DNA of 64,000 bases from Liolophura sinensis (Eukaryota > Mollusca > Polyplacophora > Chitonida > Chitonidae): positions 19,363,976 to 19,427,975 of the forward strand of contig NC_088298.1 in assembly GCF_032854445.1 (NCBI RefSeq), in the 5' to 3' direction. Of this stretch, positions 62,690-64,000 are shown piece by piece; the stretch's first letter is position 1; each line of letters starts with the position of its first letter. Both the position numbers and the translations under genes were made by a program. Below the pieces are notes generated by a model that was not told the origin of the DNA, did no database searches, and saw only the letters and a program-made list of their open reading frames with translations.

Positions 62690-64000
62690 AGTTAGGTGTA
62701 TTGTACTGTTAAGGGAGGGTCACCAAAAATCATAAGCGTTTCAGTCGCTAAGTTTCAAGATCACGAATGATTGATTTTTGATTGCAACGGCAACTTTCAT
62801 ACCGTTTCCAGTTAAATTTAATGATTGTAATTTTGACAATAAGTTCGCGATTGGTATCGATTGGATGAAATCACATTTGAGACTTGAGCGTTGTTCTGTC
62901 GCGGAGTGATACATTGACCTCTCTCTAAACTACACAACTTCGATATCGGTAGGCCTGCATGCATGTGTGGAACTATAATCCCAAAGTATGACAGCGTCAC
63001 AGTAACTTTTGGATGGGTCATGGACTATTCTACCTCCATGATCAGAATAAATGTAATAAAAATCACACACCTTTCTGGACAGAGATCGAGTGATATAGCT
63101 AAAGCTGTGTGACCCACAACAAGCCTGAGACGAATGAAACATCCTGGCTTTGATGTGCCTGTTTGTGCACCGTCAAGAAAAATTAACGAACTGCGCCTGG
63201 AATAAATTGTACAGCTGCAACTGTAAATTTGGTAAATTAACTAAAATTACAGAGAATGTTCCCAGATTGAAGACCTATCAGTAGTTTATTGTTAGGGCAT
63301 GTTAGTAAATGGTTGATTCCATTAAAGAAGAGGGGTGACCATTCAAAAGCAAGTATTTACTGATGTTCAGAACTGTTCAGCTCAGCTGGGAGTCACACTT
63401 CATCAGAAGAAAACATCCAATATTCAGGATTAAAGTTGGAGCTATCTTCTTGGAAAATAGTTACTGACAGGAAGTAAAATATATACAATATTAGTGACAA
63501 GTGCTCACGGAGGGGATTAGCATCTGGAAATTAAGTTCTGACATGCCTATGATCGGATTATCAGCAGGTGTCATAAGTTCTCACTCACATACCAGTAAAG
63601 GCATATCTTGCTATGAAGAGCAAATAAATTCAACATCACACGTAATACTTTATATTACATTAATTTTAAACGCTAAGCCATATCATTCAAGGTTCAAAGT
63701 GACTTTCCTGAACCTATGATTACTTAGCTGTTCCCATCCACTGAGTGCCGCTGTAGCATGCAAGTATAATAGCGAAAGCGAAATAAAATAATGATAAAAC
63801 TCTGGAAAACGTGAGAGAATTAAAAATAGAGCTATCGAGAAAGATTGTCTTTGTTATGTATGCTTATAATCTTCCTTTGTTGATCAGTCTCCGGCATAGC
63901 GGCACCATATGACATAGAACTCCTGAAAAATGCCTCCTTCTTATACACTGTCACAAAATACATGTTTACTTTTTTTATGCACAGATCATTTTATGTAACC
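62690..64000 (+). other. Prohibitin intron 4, nothing recognised
   Basis: No exon matching the prohibitin C-terminal half, no repeat family and no RNA gene seen up to the window end. Confidence 0.5.

Overview
The window is animal nuclear DNA, most likely from a mollusc or a close lophotrochozoan relative. Three intron-rich genes with GT-AG splice sites sit among dense tRNA-derived SINEs, short inverted-repeat elements and minisatellites. No bacterial, organellar or viral gene was recognised. The species cannot be named from the sequence alone.

Layout. (1) 1-4,908: intergenic; a degraded reverse-transcriptase-type fragment at the left edge, then SINE copies. (2) 4,909-37,890, + strand: a complete PTPN23/HD-PTP gene with 26 coding exons and 2,470 codons plus stop once one homopolymer base in exon 7 is discounted. 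It has a BRO1 domain, a V domain, a hugely expanded Pro/Gln/Gly-rich region in one 3.7-kb exon, a tyrosine-phosphatase domain with altered catalytic motifs, and a tail. (3) 37,891-43,323: 3' UTR and a convergent intergenic region. (4) 56,546-43,324, - strand: a complete La (SSB) gene with 13 coding exons and 441 residues: La motif, RRM1, RRM2 and a short basic tail. (5) 57,500-58,128: probable shared promoter. (6) From 58,129, + strand: the first 170 codons of prohibitin-1; the rest lies beyond the window.

Repeat families, named here only for reference. SINE-A has a tRNA-like head with a B-box (GTTCAAGTCC) and an (AATA)n tail. SINE-B has another tRNA-like head (CAGTTGGTAGAGCG) and a (CACT)n tail. 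SINE-C has a third head (AATGGTTAGAGCG). MITE-D is about 210 bp with imperfect terminal inverted repeats. A separate 568-bp TTAA-flanked element lies in a La intron. SINE strand is given as head first.

The most unusual theme is that many introns of PTPN23 and La carry minisatellites that start at, or end at, a splice site. The clearest case is La exon 7, where the 3' splice site and the first codons of the exon have themselves been amplified about nine-fold.

The three proteins do not form one pathway. HD-PTP sorts endosomal cargo with ESCRT, La binds the 3' ends of new RNA polymerase III transcripts, and prohibitin scaffolds the inner mitochondrial membrane. They appear to be ordinary neighbours.
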